A DNA stretch of 64,000 bases. It comes from Nitrobium sp046350935 (GTDB taxonomy: Bacteria > Nitrospirota > Thermodesulfovibrionia > Thermodesulfovibrionales > Dissulfurispiraceae). The DNA lies in NCBI GenBank assembly GCA_046350935.1, contig JAXLZK010000016.1, forward strand, positions 1 through 64,000. The letters run 5' to 3'. Shown one piece after another: positions 9,604-17,285 of this stretch (positions are counted from its first letter, which is position 1; each line of letters begins with the position of its first letter). Below the pieces are notes generated by a model, which was not told the DNA's origin, did not search any database, and saw only the letters and a program-made list of their open reading frames with translations. A program made the position numbers and the translations under genes.

Positions 9604-9670
9604 TGTACGGCTGCGGTTTTCCCTGCCGGGGCAGCGGAACGCCGTCCTGCAGCCGACACGAGGGAGGCAT

Positions 9671-10906
9671 ATGAGCGGCACAGTTTACTTGATCGACGTT
9701 ACAAACAGGGACGGGGTGCAGACCTCGCGGATACTTCTTCCGAAGCTTTCGAAGACCATGCTGAATATCTATCTCGACGAGATGGGCATCTACCAGAGCG
9801 AGATCGGCTTTCCGACGCTGAAGCACGAGGTGAATTACATCAATGCCAACCTCGAGCTCGCCAAAATAGGCGCTGTCAAGAGAACGCACCTCGAAGGCTG
9901 GTGCCGGGCGGTGCCCGAAGATATAACCCTTTCTTTCAAGAATTGCCCCGACCTGAAGCATCTGAATATATCCATGTCCACTTCCGACATCATGCTTCAG
10001 GGCAAGTTCATGGGCAAGAAAACATGGAAAGACATCCTGAAGACCGTGGCGGACGCCATCAAAATGGCGAAAGAGCTCGGCGCCGAAACAGTGGGAGTGA
10101 ACGCGGAAGACGCTTCGCGGACGGAGCTCGACAAGCTCATCGAGTTCGCCCTGAACGGCAAAGAGGCGGGTGCGGACAGGTTCCGCTATTGCGACACCCT
10201 CGGGGCGGACGACCCCATCACCATCTACGAGCGGATCAAGGCGCTCTCCTTCGCTACCAAGTTCCCCGTGGAGATGCATTGCCATAACGACCTCGGTATG
10301 GCCGAGGCCGTCTCTGTGGCAGGGGCGCAGGGCGCCATCGAGGCGGGGGTAGACGCCTACATTAATACAACCATAAACGGATACGGAGAGAGGGCGGGCA
10401 ACTGCGACCTCGTCTCCACCATTCTCGCCCTGAAGTTCTCCCATGGGTTGAAGGACAAGGTGCCCCTTGACGAGCATGTGGACCTGAAGAAGTCGTGGAG
10501 GATCGCAAAGTATGCCTCCTATGCCTTCAACCTCCCTATCCCCATCGGTCAGGTGGGCGTGGGCGCCAACGCCTTTGCCCACGAGTCAGGCATCCATGCC
10601 GACGGAGCGCTCAAGGACAGGAGGAATTACGAATTGTACGATCCGGAAGATGTAGGGAGGGGAGAGCCGGAGCTACTGGAGACAGGACGGGTCATCACGA
10701 CGGGCGAGTACGGGGGGATAAAGGGATTCCGCCATGTTTACAGCAAGTTGGGGATAGAGTTCCACGACGACAATGAGGCCAGGAGGATCCTGGAGCTTGC
10801 TCAGTACGCCAATCTCCATACCCAAAAGCCCCTTACCGATGACGAGCTGAGGCTCATTGCCAAATACCCTGAGGTCGTACGGGGCATTCTGACGGTCAAT
10901 CCTTGA
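9671..10906 (+). CDS. LeuA/NifV/Re-citrate-synthase family acyl-transferase, short form
   Basis: A 411-residue DRE-TIM enzyme that condenses acetyl-CoA with a 2-oxoacid. Metal-binding HCHNDLGMAEAV and the ESGIHADGAL motif are clear. The N-terminal signature reads LIDVTNRDGVQTSRI instead of the usual D-T-T-L-R-D-G-E-Q. The protein lacks the C-terminal LeuA regulatory domain of true 2-isopropylmalate synthase (about 500 residues) and is closer in length to homocitrate synthase or Re-citrate synthase. Position behind ilvBN suggests leucine or isoleucine synthesis (isopropylmalate or citramalate synthase), but the substrate cannot be fixed from sequence. ATG follows GAGGGAGG. Confidence 0.75.
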   Translation: MSGTVYLIDVTNRDGVQTSRILLPKLSKTMLNIYLDEMGIYQSEIGFPTLKHEVNYINANLELAKIGAVKRTHLEGWCRAVPEDITLSFKNCPDLKHLNISMSTSDIMLQGKFMGKKTWKDILKTVADAIKMAKELGAETVGVNAEDASRTELDKLIEFALNGKEAGADRFRYCDTLGADDPITIYERIKALSFATKFPVEMHCHNDLGMAEAVSVAGAQGAIEAGVDAYINTTINGYGERAGNCDLVSTILALKFSHGLKDKVPLDEHVDLKKSWRIAKYASYAFNLPIPIGQVGVGANAFAHESGIHADGALKDRRNYELYDPEDVGRGEPELLETGRVITTGEYGGIKGFRHVYSKLGIEFHDDNEARRILELAQYANLHTQKPLTDDELRLIAKYPEVVRGILTVNP

Positions 10907-11289
10907 TCGCGGCGTGCATGCCCGTGTCGGGCTTCACGGCCGGGCAGAGGACGAGGGGCTGCCCCCGCAGTGCGGAAGCGCGCACCGGGGCCGCCGCCTT
11001 ACTCCTCGCGGAAGCTCCCGCTTCACTCATGAACAGGAGGGAGAGACAGCGTATTTTTTCCTCCCCGCAGAGAGGGTGCTCCTGAAAAAAACTCGTATAA
11101 ATGGTATAGTATCACATATGGACCCGCACCTATTCACTGCAGAAGAGGAAAACAGTTCTTCTCACGAGGGTCAAAAAGAGGCGATTGCCGCCTCGTTTTC
11201 TTCCCTGGCGTGCATGGCGCGGCCTCCTTTTTTCCGTGGAAAGCGCCCCTTCCCTCTTTTCTCCCGGACCCTTTTCCTCCCGTAATCCT
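10907..11289 (+). other. Non-coding stretch before the CorC-like gene, with a possible promoter
   Basis: No convincing gene; short frames here lack ribosome sites and family features. A possible promoter has CTGAAA (11082-11087) and TATAGT (11105-11110) at 17 bases spacing. A six-base stem GAGGCG/CGCCTC near 11178-11200 followed by GTTTTC could be a weak terminator or leader hairpin. Confidence 0.4.
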
Positions 11290-12582
11290 ATGTGGTTCGA
11301 TATCTTTCTCATAGCGATATTCATATTTATCAATGGCTTTTTTGCCGCTTCGGAGATCGCAGTCGTCACCATCAGGAGAACGCGGATCAAGCAGCTGATG
11401 GAAGAGGGCAGTTCTCATGCAAAAACCCTTAACAGACTGAGGGAAGAGCCGGACCGCTTTCTTGCCACGATCCAGCTCGGCGTTACGCTGGCCGGAGCAT
11501 TGGCCTCCGCCATCGGCGGCGCCGCTGCCGTGCAGGTGCTCAAGCCTCTCGTGAGCACGGTGCCCCTCCCGTTTATCGCCCATTCGAGCGAGGCCATCGC
11601 AATCGGCATGGTCGTTCTCGTCATCACCTATTTTTCACTCGTCTTCGGCGAGCTCATCCCGAAATCGCTCGCTCTTGCCAACCCTGAAGGCATCGGACTC
11701 TTTACCGCCCCTCTTATCGATGCGATCGCGAAGATGGGCGTCTTCTTTATTCGCATCCTCACCGTCAGCACCAACGTGATGCTCAGGCCTTTCGGCAAGA
11801 GGGCCTTTACCGAAAGGGCCTATATCTCCGAAGAGGAGGTGAAGCTCCTCATCGAGGAGGGAGGAGAGCAGGGAGTCTTCGAGCCCGAAGAGAAGGAGCT
11901 GATCCACAGCGTCTTCGAGTTCACCGACACGTCGGTCAAAGAGGTCATGATTCCTGCTCCTCAGATGGTAACCCTGAGCATCGGCATGCCCGTTGACGAA
12001 GTCAGGACCCTTATTGCCGAGGAGAAATTCTCGCGCTACCCCGTCATCGGGAGGGACATAAACGACATCCGCGGGATCCTGTACGCAAAAGATTTCTACA
12101 ACATCCTCTCGAGGACCGAGAGGCTCGATATCCACCGGATCATCAAACCTCCCTTCTTCGTCCCGGAAACGATGAAAATCAGCATCCTTCTCAGGGAGAT
12201 GCAGAAACGCCGGGTCCATATGGCCGTCGTAATCGACGAATATGGCGCGGTGTCCGGACTGGTCACTCTTGAGGACCTGCTGGAAGAAATCGTCGGGGAG
12301 ATCCGGGACGAATACGATACCGAGAGCCCCGTCATCGTTCTCAATGACGGCTCGATGATCATCGATGCCTCCATCAGCGTTCGGGACCTGAATGAGGAGT
12401 ACCATATGGAGATTCCCGAATCCGACGATTACGAAACACTGGGGGGGTTCATCCTGACGCACTTGCAGAGGATCCCCCGGACGGGGGACTCGGTGAATAT
12501 CGACTCCAAGACCTTGAAAGTCGTCGAAATGGTCGCCCAGCGCATCGCAAAGGTGAAACTCGAAAAAATCGCTGTTTTTTAA
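11290..12582 (+). CDS. CorC/HlyC family membrane protein (CNNM-CBS)
   Basis: A 430-residue membrane protein of the hemolysin C/CorC family, thought to act in magnesium or cobalt export. Order: CNNM/DUF21 membrane domain with four hydrophobic segments (about 1-180, including FFAASEIAVVTIRRTRIKQL), a CBS pair (about 205-330) and a C-terminal transporter-associated CorC_HlyC domain (about 345-425, with DYETLGGFILTHL). Start chosen at the ATG of MWFDIFLIAIF because the hydrophobic segment begins there; there is no good ribosome site, and upstream in-frame codons give a non-natural Pro/Arg-rich extension. Metal selectivity cannot be told. Confidence 0.88.
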   Translation: MWFDIFLIAIFIFINGFFAASEIAVVTIRRTRIKQLMEEGSSHAKTLNRLREEPDRFLATIQLGVTLAGALASAIGGAAAVQVLKPLVSTVPLPFIAHSSEAIAIGMVVLVITYFSLVFGELIPKSLALANPEGIGLFTAPLIDAIAKMGVFFIRILTVSTNVMLRPFGKRAFTERAYISEEEVKLLIEEGGEQGVFEPEEKELIHSVFEFTDTSVKEVMIPAPQMVTLSIGMPVDEVRTLIAEEKFSRYPVIGRDINDIRGILYAKDFYNILSRTERLDIHRIIKPPFFVPETMKISILLREMQKRRVHMAVVIDEYGAVSGLVTLEDLLEEIVGEIRDEYDTESPVIVLNDGSMIIDASISVRDLNEEYHMEIPESDDYETLGGFILTHLQRIPRTGDSVNIDSKTLKVVEMVAQRIAKVKLEKIAVF

Positions 12583-12641
12583 TGGGTTTAAGGAGGCAAC
12601 AGTGCATTGCATTGGCAAATAACTTTGTGAGCGGAGGAATT

Positions 12642-12800
12642 ATGGAAAAGTGGAAGTGCAACGTCTGCGGATATGTCTACGATCCCGAAGCGGGAGACCC
12701 CGATTCCGGTGTTGCCCCCGGAACTCCCTTCGAGAGTCTGCCCGATACCTGGGGCTGTCCGATCTGCGGCGCATCAAAAGACATGTTCGAAAAAGCATAG
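12642..12800 (+). CDS. Rubredoxin
   Basis: A 52-residue electron carrier with a single Fe(Cys)4 site. Both ligand pairs are present: CNVCGYVYDPEAGD and CPICGASKDMFEK. The ATG at 12642 has GGAGGAA six bases upstream; the longer frame starting inside the preceding gene is not natural. A tiny frame GTG-CAT-TGC-ATT-GGC-AAA-TAA (12602-12622) with its own AAGGAGG lies just before it. The ferritin-like gene follows by 24 bases, the classical pairing of rubredoxin with a rubrerythrin-type peroxide or oxygen scavenger in anaerobes. Confidence 0.97.
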   Translation: MEKWKCNVCGYVYDPEAGDPDSGVAPGTPFESLPDTWGCPICGASKDMFEKA

Positions 12801-12824
12801 CGGGCATCGTAAAAGGGAGGAAAC

Positions 12825-13310
12825 ATGAATTCTGTCGAAATAGCCATTAAGATGGAAACAGATGCCATAAAGTTTTACCGGGAGGCCGCGGAGAAAACCA
12901 GCAACGCAGTCGGCAAGCGGATGTTTCTCTCCGTTGCAGAGGACGAAAAAAGGCACATCAAGATTCTTTCCCAGCACCTGGAAAGCCTCGATCTTACCAT
13001 TAGCCAGGCAAGCCCCCTGAAGAACGTGAAAACCATCTTCGAGGAAATGAAGGAAGAGTTGATGCAGCGCGTGGAAGCGACCCCCGACGAAGTGGAAGCG
13101 TTCAGGATCGCCATGGGCATGGAAAAGGAAGGAAAGGCTTTTTACGAGAGAGCCGCCGCAGCAGCACCCACGGAGAAGGAGCGAAAGCTCTTCGAGATAC
13201 TCGTACGGGAGGAAGAAGAGCACTTTTCCCTCTTCCAGAACACCTATTCTTTCCTGACCGATACGGGCAACTGGTTCATGTGGGAAGAGCACAGCATTGT
13301 AGAGGGATGA
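12825..13310 (+). CDS. Ferritin-like diiron protein, rubrerythrin-type without rubredoxin domain
   Basis: A 161-residue four-helix-bundle protein with the two half-repeats of a diiron site: Glu in KMETDAIKFYREAAEK and DEKRHIKIL in the first half, MEKEGKAFYERAA and EEEEHFSLF in the second. The E...ExxH pattern is complete, so it can bind two irons. It lacks the C-terminal rubredoxin domain of rubrerythrin, but a free rubredoxin gene lies directly upstream and could serve as donor. Probable role: peroxide or oxygen detoxification. ATG follows GGGAGGAAAC. Confidence 0.9.
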   Translation: MNSVEIAIKMETDAIKFYREAAEKTSNAVGKRMFLSVAEDEKRHIKILSQHLESLDLTISQASPLKNVKTIFEEMKEELMQRVEATPDEVEAFRIAMGMEKEGKAFYERAAAAAPTEKERKLFEILVREEEEHFSLFQNTYSFLTDTGNWFMWEEHSIVEG

Positions 13311-13323
13311 TTCCCCGGCCCGC

Positions 13324-13364
13324 GGAGGGTGACGGGAGCCGGCGCCCCGGGCCCGTCACCCTCC
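13324..13364. terminator. Strong hairpin between convergent genes
   Basis: A 13-base perfect stem (13324-13336 with 13352-13364) and 15-base loop lie between the ferritin-like gene and the end of dapB. The T-rich tail is weak on both strands, so it may act as a bidirectional terminator of poor U-run type. Confidence 0.7.
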
Positions 13365-13372
13365 CTGACCTT

Positions 13373-14176
13373 CTATTTCAACCCAAGGACATCCTGCATA
13401 TCGTACAACCCCGGCCCTTTCCCCGCAATCCACAGGGCCGCCTTCAGCGCGCCCCGTGCGAACGTATCCCTGCTCGACGCCTTATGGGTGATCTCGATTC
13501 TCTCTCCGAGACCGCCGAACAGCACGGTGTGCTCCCCTACGATGTCTCCTGCCCGAACCGTCTGAATGCCGATCTCCTTTTTCGACCTCTCTCCGGTAAG
13601 GCCTTTTCTCGCATAGACGGCCACCTCGTCAAAGTTTCTGTTCACCGCTTCGGCAATGACCTGCGCCATTTTCAGGGCGGTGCCGCTGGGTGCGTCTTTC
13701 TTCAGGCGGTGGTGGGCCTCCACGATCTCTATATCGTATTCGTCTCCCAGAACACGCGCGACGTCCTGTAGAACTTTCAGCAGGAGATTGACCCCGACGC
13801 TCATATTGGGGGCAAGAACGAGGGGGATCTCCTTGCTTGCCCTCCTCAGCTCTTCGATCTCCTCCTTCGAGAAGCCCGTCGTCCCGATGACCATCGCCTT
13901 TTTCCGGGCGGCGGCGCTCTGTGCATGCTCCAGGGAGGCAGCGGTTGAGCTGAAATCGATAAGCACATCGGCTCCCCCGACGATTGCGTCGAGACTGTCG
14001 GAGAGCCGCACTTTTGTTTCCCCGATCCCGATCAGCCGCCCCAGGTCCTTGCCGATGCCTTCATGCCCTTGTCTCTCAAGAGCGCCGGCAAGCTCCAGCC
14101 CCTGATACTCCCGAGAGAGGGTGGCGATACGGCTTCCCATTCTTCCTGTCGCACCCGTAACAATAATCCTGACCAT
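13373..14176 (-). CDS. dapB: 4-hydroxy-tetrahydrodipicolinate reductase
   Basis: NAD(P)H-dependent reductase of the lysine/diaminopimelate pathway. The 267-residue protein has the Rossmann motif VTGATGRMGSRIA, the DFSSTAASLEHAQ segment, GTTGFSKEE, and the family signature EAHHRLKKDAPSGTALKMA with the active-site His and Lys. ATG has GGAGGGCTCA in front. It lies 11 bases after yacG, so both are probably cotranscribed. No other dap gene is nearby. Confidence 0.97.
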   Translation of the reverse strand: MVRIIVTGATGRMGSRIATLSREYQGLELAGALERQGHEGIGKDLGRLIGIGETKVRLSDSLDAIVGGADVLIDFSSTAASLEHAQSAAARKKAMVIGTTGFSKEEIEELRRASKEIPLVLAPNMSVGVNLLLKVLQDVARVLGDEYDIEIVEAHHRLKKDAPSGTALKMAQVIAEAVNRNFDEVAVYARKGLTGERSKKEIGIQTVRAGDIVGEHTVLFGGLGERIEITHKASSRDTFARGALKAALWIAGKGPGLYDMQDVLGLK

Positions 14177-14187
14177 TGAGCCCTCCT

Positions 14188-14373
14188 TTATGAGCCGTTA
14201 TCGTCCGCCGCTTTTTTCTCATCAGCTTCCTGCGCTTCTTCACCGGGAACCCTGTAGTCTTCGGCAGCCCACTTTCCCAGATCAATCAGCTTGCACCGCT
14301 CGGAGCAGAAAGGCCTGCAGGGGTTCTCCTCCCAGGTGGTCTTTTTCTTGCAAACAGGGCACTGTATCTGCAT
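14188..14373 (-). CDS. yacG: YacG-like zinc-binding DNA gyrase inhibitor
   Basis: A 61-residue YacG: one treble-clef zinc site with CPVCKKKTTW and FCSERCKLIDLGKWAAEDYRV, the conserved end being diagnostic. In other bacteria YacG binds GyrB and blocks its DNA binding. Start at the ATG of MQIQCPVC, preceded by AGAAGGA; a GTG ten codons earlier adds a basic tail without a ribosome site. The C-terminus is acidic (EEAQEADEKKAADDNGS). A -10-like TATAAT (minus strand, 14415-14420) lies about 42 bases upstream. Confidence 0.9.
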   Translation of the reverse strand: MQIQCPVCKKKTTWEENPCRPFCSERCKLIDLGKWAAEDYRVPGEEAQEADEKKAADDNGS

Positions 14374-14414
14374 ATTCCTTCTCCGGCTCGTGTCTTTTTT
14401 CACCGTGTCTTAAA

Positions 14415-14420
14415 ATTATA
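14415..14420 (-). promoter_or_regulatory. Possible -10 element for yacG-dapB
   Basis: A perfect TATAAT on the minus strand with no good -35 at 17 bases. It is the only promoter-like element between yacG and the gene upstream. Confidence 0.4.
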
Positions 14421-14835
14421 TACAAACACTCCGCCTTTTGTGTAGCGTAAGACTCAGCCCAGAATCGCATCCAAATGGGCTTAAGCGTTTTCCCCGCCTT
14501 TTAGCCTTCGTTCCTCTTTTCAGGGCTTGCTCCTGCTTGAGGAGATTTAAAACGATATCGCGGAGCACGGCGAAACTCTCTGCACGGGGGAGCACCTCAC
14601 AAAACGGGGAAAATCGTACGTTNNNNNNNNNNNNNNNNNNNNNNNNNNNNNNNNNNNNNNNNNNNNNNNNNNNNNNNNNNNNNNNNNNNNNNNNNNNNNN
14701 NNNNNNNNNNNNNNNNNNNNNNAAAGGCGACACGCAGTCACTGCACAAAATGGAATCGAGAGCAGGAGCTAGGACAAAAAAAGCAAGGAGAAGAACTGCA
14801 AACACTCTTTTTGAAATTTTCGAGAAATTGTCCAT
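14416..14835 (-). CDS. Small secreted protein interrupted by the assembly gap
   Basis: Unrecognised. On the right of the gap the frame starts MDNFSKISKRVFAVLLLAFF and continues VLAPALDSILCSDCVSP, a clear signal peptide followed by a Cys-x-x-Cys. On the left of the gap the same frame would end in a basic tail with two Cys. The gap length is a placeholder, so continuity of frame across it is not established, and the left part may belong to another frame or gene. Only the signal-peptide start (14723-14835) is well supported. An AAGGAGAG lies 17 bases upstream of the ATG, rather far. Confidence 0.45.
   Translation of the reverse strand: MDNFSKISKRVFAVLLLAFFVLAPALDSILCSDCVSPXXXXXXXXXXXXXXXXXXXXXXXXXXXXXXXXXXNVRFSPFCEVLPRAESFAVLRDIVLNLLKQEQALKRGTKAKRRGKRLSPFGCDSGLSLTLHKRRSVCI
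14623..14722. other. Assembly gap (100 N)
   Basis: Exactly 100 undetermined bases, the usual placeholder for a scaffold join of unknown size. It falls inside the small secreted-protein gene. Confidence 0.99.
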
Positions 14836-14940
14836 CTTGAATAGAAGCAAATCTCTCCTTTTCCTATCAATCTCCCGCAACACAAAGGGAGTTGACCATC
14901 CGGCAACGTAGCAGATCAGCCACTTTTTCTTTCTGCCGAT

Positions 14941-14976
14941 AAACGAAAAGAGGGGACCTCTGGGAAGGTCCCCTCT
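14941..14976 (-). terminator. Intrinsic terminator after the PRC-barrel gene
   Basis: Minus strand: ten-base perfect stem (14967-14976 with 14949-14958), eight-base loop, then TTTTCGTTT. It lies about 110 bases after the PRC-barrel stop codon. Confidence 0.8.
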
Positions 14977-15086
14977 CCGCTGGCGCTGCAACAGGAAATT
15001 TTGGACGGGCTATGGTCAATGAATCCAGGCAGTTTTCTTCAGACATCATTGTCCTAGGCATTTACGTTTCCTTTCGAGCAGAGTTG

Positions 15087-15587
15087 TTACCGCTCCTCCC
15101 AATACGGCTGGACGCCGTAATACCGGTACACGTCGGTGCTCCACCTTCTGTCTGCAAAGTCAGGCCATTTCTTCTTTTCGAAGGTAGGAGCGTTTTTCAG
15201 TTTTTCCTTGTCGATGTTGAGCACCAGATAATCACCGCTTGTGCTCGATTTCAGCGCTTTGAAGGGGATGGCATGGAGCTTCTCCCCCATGCCCAAAATA
15301 CCCCCGCTTTCGAGAATCGCATAGGCAATCTTGTCGGTATTCCTGTCGAATACGACATCAACGATCTTCCCAAGGTTCTCGTTCTGCATATTCTTTACGT
15401 CTTTTCCGAGGATTATGTTGAGCCTGTTCGTCTGAAGCATCGAGGTAGCCGTTCCGCTCGTCTCCATCGCAGGGTTGCTCTTCATATCTTCACCCCGCGT
15501 CGAGGAGCCGTACTCCGCTGCAAATACCCCTGAAGAAAAGACGAGGGTGAGAGCAGCAATCAAAGCTATGCTACTGAATTTTCTCAT
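15087..15587 (-). CDS. Secreted PRC-barrel domain protein
   Basis: A 166-residue exported protein: signal peptide (about 1-23, ending SGVFAA), a Ser/Thr/Met-rich linker, then a PRC-barrel (about 50-115) seen as LNIILGKDVKNMQNENLGKI and VVFDRNTDKIAYAIL, and a C-terminal Trp/Tyr-rich tail. PRC-barrels are small beta-barrels found in photosynthetic reaction centres, RimM and many periplasmic stress proteins; the function here is not known. ATG follows AGGAGGCTACA. It is a single-gene unit with its own promoter (15801-15829), a long leader and a terminator (14941-14976), suggesting individually regulated, perhaps abundant, expression. Confidence 0.85.
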   Translation of the reverse strand: MRKFSSIALIAALTLVFSSGVFAAEYGSSTRGEDMKSNPAMETSGTATSMLQTNRLNIILGKDVKNMQNENLGKIVDVVFDRNTDKIAYAILESGGILGMGEKLHAIPFKALKSSTSGDYLVLNIDKEKLKNAPTFEKKKWPDFADRRWSTDVYRYYGVQPYWEER

Positions 15588-15911
15588 TGTAGCCTCCTAC
15601 TTTTTTGCGCCTGTCCAAAAAGCACCACTCAGGGTATGCCCCCTCTGCGCCATGCGCCACTCTATGAGGTTTCTGCGAAGGTCCTGCGGCAGGATTGCCG
15701 GGGAATGGGATCGAAGTACGGTGAGAGATACCGATAGAGCCGAAAAAAGCGGAATCAATTCCCTTCGGAGTGGAAGCCTATCCTGTCTCCTCCTACTTAA
15801 AATGTAGCAAAAAAAGGATTGGCTGTCAACCGAAAACGAAAGCACAATAAATTTTAAATACAATAAGTTATATGTGTATCCGCCGGCACGGCTCACCGCG
15901 GGCGGGCAGAC
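15588..15911 (-). other. Long untranslated leader of the PRC-barrel gene
   Basis: From the predicted start near 15794 to the ATG the leader is about 205 bases. It opens and closes with the same AGTAGGAGG element (once at the 5' end, once as the gene's ribosome site). No open frame with natural features and no riboswitch class I recognise. The rest, to 15911, is AT-rich spacer between the promoter and the next gene. Confidence 0.5.
15801..15829 (-). promoter_or_regulatory. Strong sigma-70-type promoter of the PRC-barrel gene
   Basis: Minus strand: perfect TTGACA (15824-15829), 17-base spacer, TACATT (15801-15806). Confidence 0.8.
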
Positions 15912-16964
15912 TCAGGGAAAAGCGGCCGTTCCCCCGGGAAGGGGAGCTCCCGGCCGCGGCAGGCTGTTCGGGTCGATCCCGTTGCTCAGCAGGACATTAG
16001 GGTCGTCCGCCAATGTTTTCGGTATGATGACGGTTATCCCGTACTGCTCACGGATGAGGCGCACTGCTTCGATGTAGTCGTCCGAGCCCACGCGGGAATA
16101 CAAGGGAGCATATACTCTTATCTTCTCCTCTTTCAGGTACCTGATGATATCAGCTATATGGCTCAGCCCGATGGTAAAAATCGCCTTGCGGGCCGTCAGC
16201 GCCCCCCGTCCGACCTCTTCTTCAAGTATCTCCGGCACCTTCTGGAGCATGAAAGCAGTCCTCTTCTCCTGCAGGTAGCAGAGCTCGTCACGGAGAAGGA
16301 GCGCTTCCGCCGTATCGTCGCGTGCATCTTCAAGACGGGTGAGGCACTCTCCGACCGCATCGTACAGCTCCCTGTCCTCTATCTGCCGGGTAGGTATTCC
16401 GAAATGCTCCTTGAGAAGCATCTCCGCATTCAAATAGGCGGAGGGATCGGAAAGACGCTCTCTGATGAACTGGAAGGGCAGCGGGCCCTTCCCTTTCTCT
16501 TCGAAAGCGGAATGGACGAAAACCTCCCTTTCATCCGGCTCGGGCTTCCTCTTGAATAATCCTTCGGGCAGCAGGAGCTGTATCCCTTCCTTCTCGATCA
16601 GCCACTCCCCGATCTTGTACACTTCGGCTTGGACCTTCGCAGTATTGCTTCCGTTCGAGCGGGACACCGTATGGCGGTGGCTGGTGCCGATAATATACAG
16701 CTGAGCCGGGCTCATCTCATTCTGCCGGAAAACAACGGTGCCGTAGGAGGAGGGGACGGGAGCCGCGGTCAACAAAGGAGAGGAGACCATGTCGGCGGCG
16801 CCTGAATACACGGGGAGGCCGAGAGAGAAAAAAACGGCCGACAGCGCGCTGCACAGAAGAAGTCCAAGTGAGTATAAACGCCGCCGTACAAGGCCTTTCT
16901 CCCGGAGAGAAGGCAGACCTCCGCTGTGATGAACCAGCCCGCCAAGGTGGAAAATACCTCTCAA
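15912..16964 (-). CDS. Exported TIKI/TraB-like putative metallohydrolase
   Basis: A 350-residue protein with a long basic n-region and one hydrophobic signal segment (about 29-56). The mature part has two G-x-x-H motifs, GTSH (about 93-96) in LYIIGTSHRH and GLSH (about 266-269) in FTIGLSHIADII, plus a Glu in LLLPEGLF (about 134). Two GxxH motifs and an intervening acid are the signature of the TIKI/TraB/ChaN superfamily, whose members are proposed metalloproteases or haem binders. The match is by motif only. Start: TTG at 16962-16964 with AAGGAG nine bases upstream; no in-frame ATG precedes the signal segment, so the exact start is uncertain. Single-gene unit with its own promoter. Confidence 0.6.
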   Translation of the reverse strand: MRGIFHLGGLVHHSGGLPSLREKGLVRRRLYSLGLLLCSALSAVFFSLGLPVYSGAADMVSSPLLTAAPVPSSYGTVVFRQNEMSPAQLYIIGTSHRHTVSRSNGSNTAKVQAEVYKIGEWLIEKEGIQLLLPEGLFKRKPEPDEREVFVHSAFEEKGKGPLPFQFIRERLSDPSAYLNAEMLLKEHFGIPTRQIEDRELYDAVGECLTRLEDARDDTAEALLLRDELCYLQEKRTAFMLQKVPEILEEEVGRGALTARKAIFTIGLSHIADIIRYLKEEKIRVYAPLYSRVGSDDYIEAVRLIREQYGITVIIPKTLADDPNVLLSNGIDPNSLPRPGAPLPGGTAAFP

Positions 16965-17285
16965 AAGACGCCACTCCTTCTGCGACCGGACGGCGGTCGG
17001 GAGGAGAAACAGAGCACTGCAGCGCTCGTATTACCAGGGGAAGCTCTCTGTCGGAGTGCGGAAATTCGCTCGCCGGTTTCATCGCGGCTCCCGTAAAAAG
17101 GGGCCGTTTCTGTCTTCGGTTCAGGAGTGATTATAGCGGAAGCGTAAGGACCCCGTCAATGAAGCGGGGAGCATTCCGCCAGGCGCGCTGAAAGGCCGGC
17201 AGAATGCCCGATCCGGCATAACGCGCTGCGGCTCCCCGAAGCAACCGGAGGGAGCAGGAGGTCCGGGAGTGACCCGGAGGACGCA
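16965..17285 (-). other. Intergenic region carrying the promoter of the TIKI-like gene
   Basis: No gene supported. It holds the promoter at 17130-17159, a leader of about 155 bases and, next to the deaD stop, a small hairpin TCCGGG/CCCGGA without a T run. Confidence 0.5.
17130..17159 (-). promoter_or_regulatory. Strong sigma-70-type promoter
   Basis: Minus strand: TTGACG (17154-17159), 18-base spacer, perfect TATAAT (17130-17135), reading into the TIKI-like gene. Confidence 0.8.

Noticed and set aside
10914..11285. Possible 123-codon gene before the CorC-like gene
   Set aside because: No ribosome site, Ser/Pro/Arg-rich junk-like translation, and it overlaps the promoter-like region.
14438..14911. 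Open frames running through the N gap
   Set aside because: Frames through undetermined bases have no evidential value; only the signal-peptide start on the minus strand was kept, at low confidence.
15588..15794. Riboswitch in the PRC-barrel leader
   Set aside because: Length is suggestive, but I see no conserved core of any class I know; kept only as a long leader.
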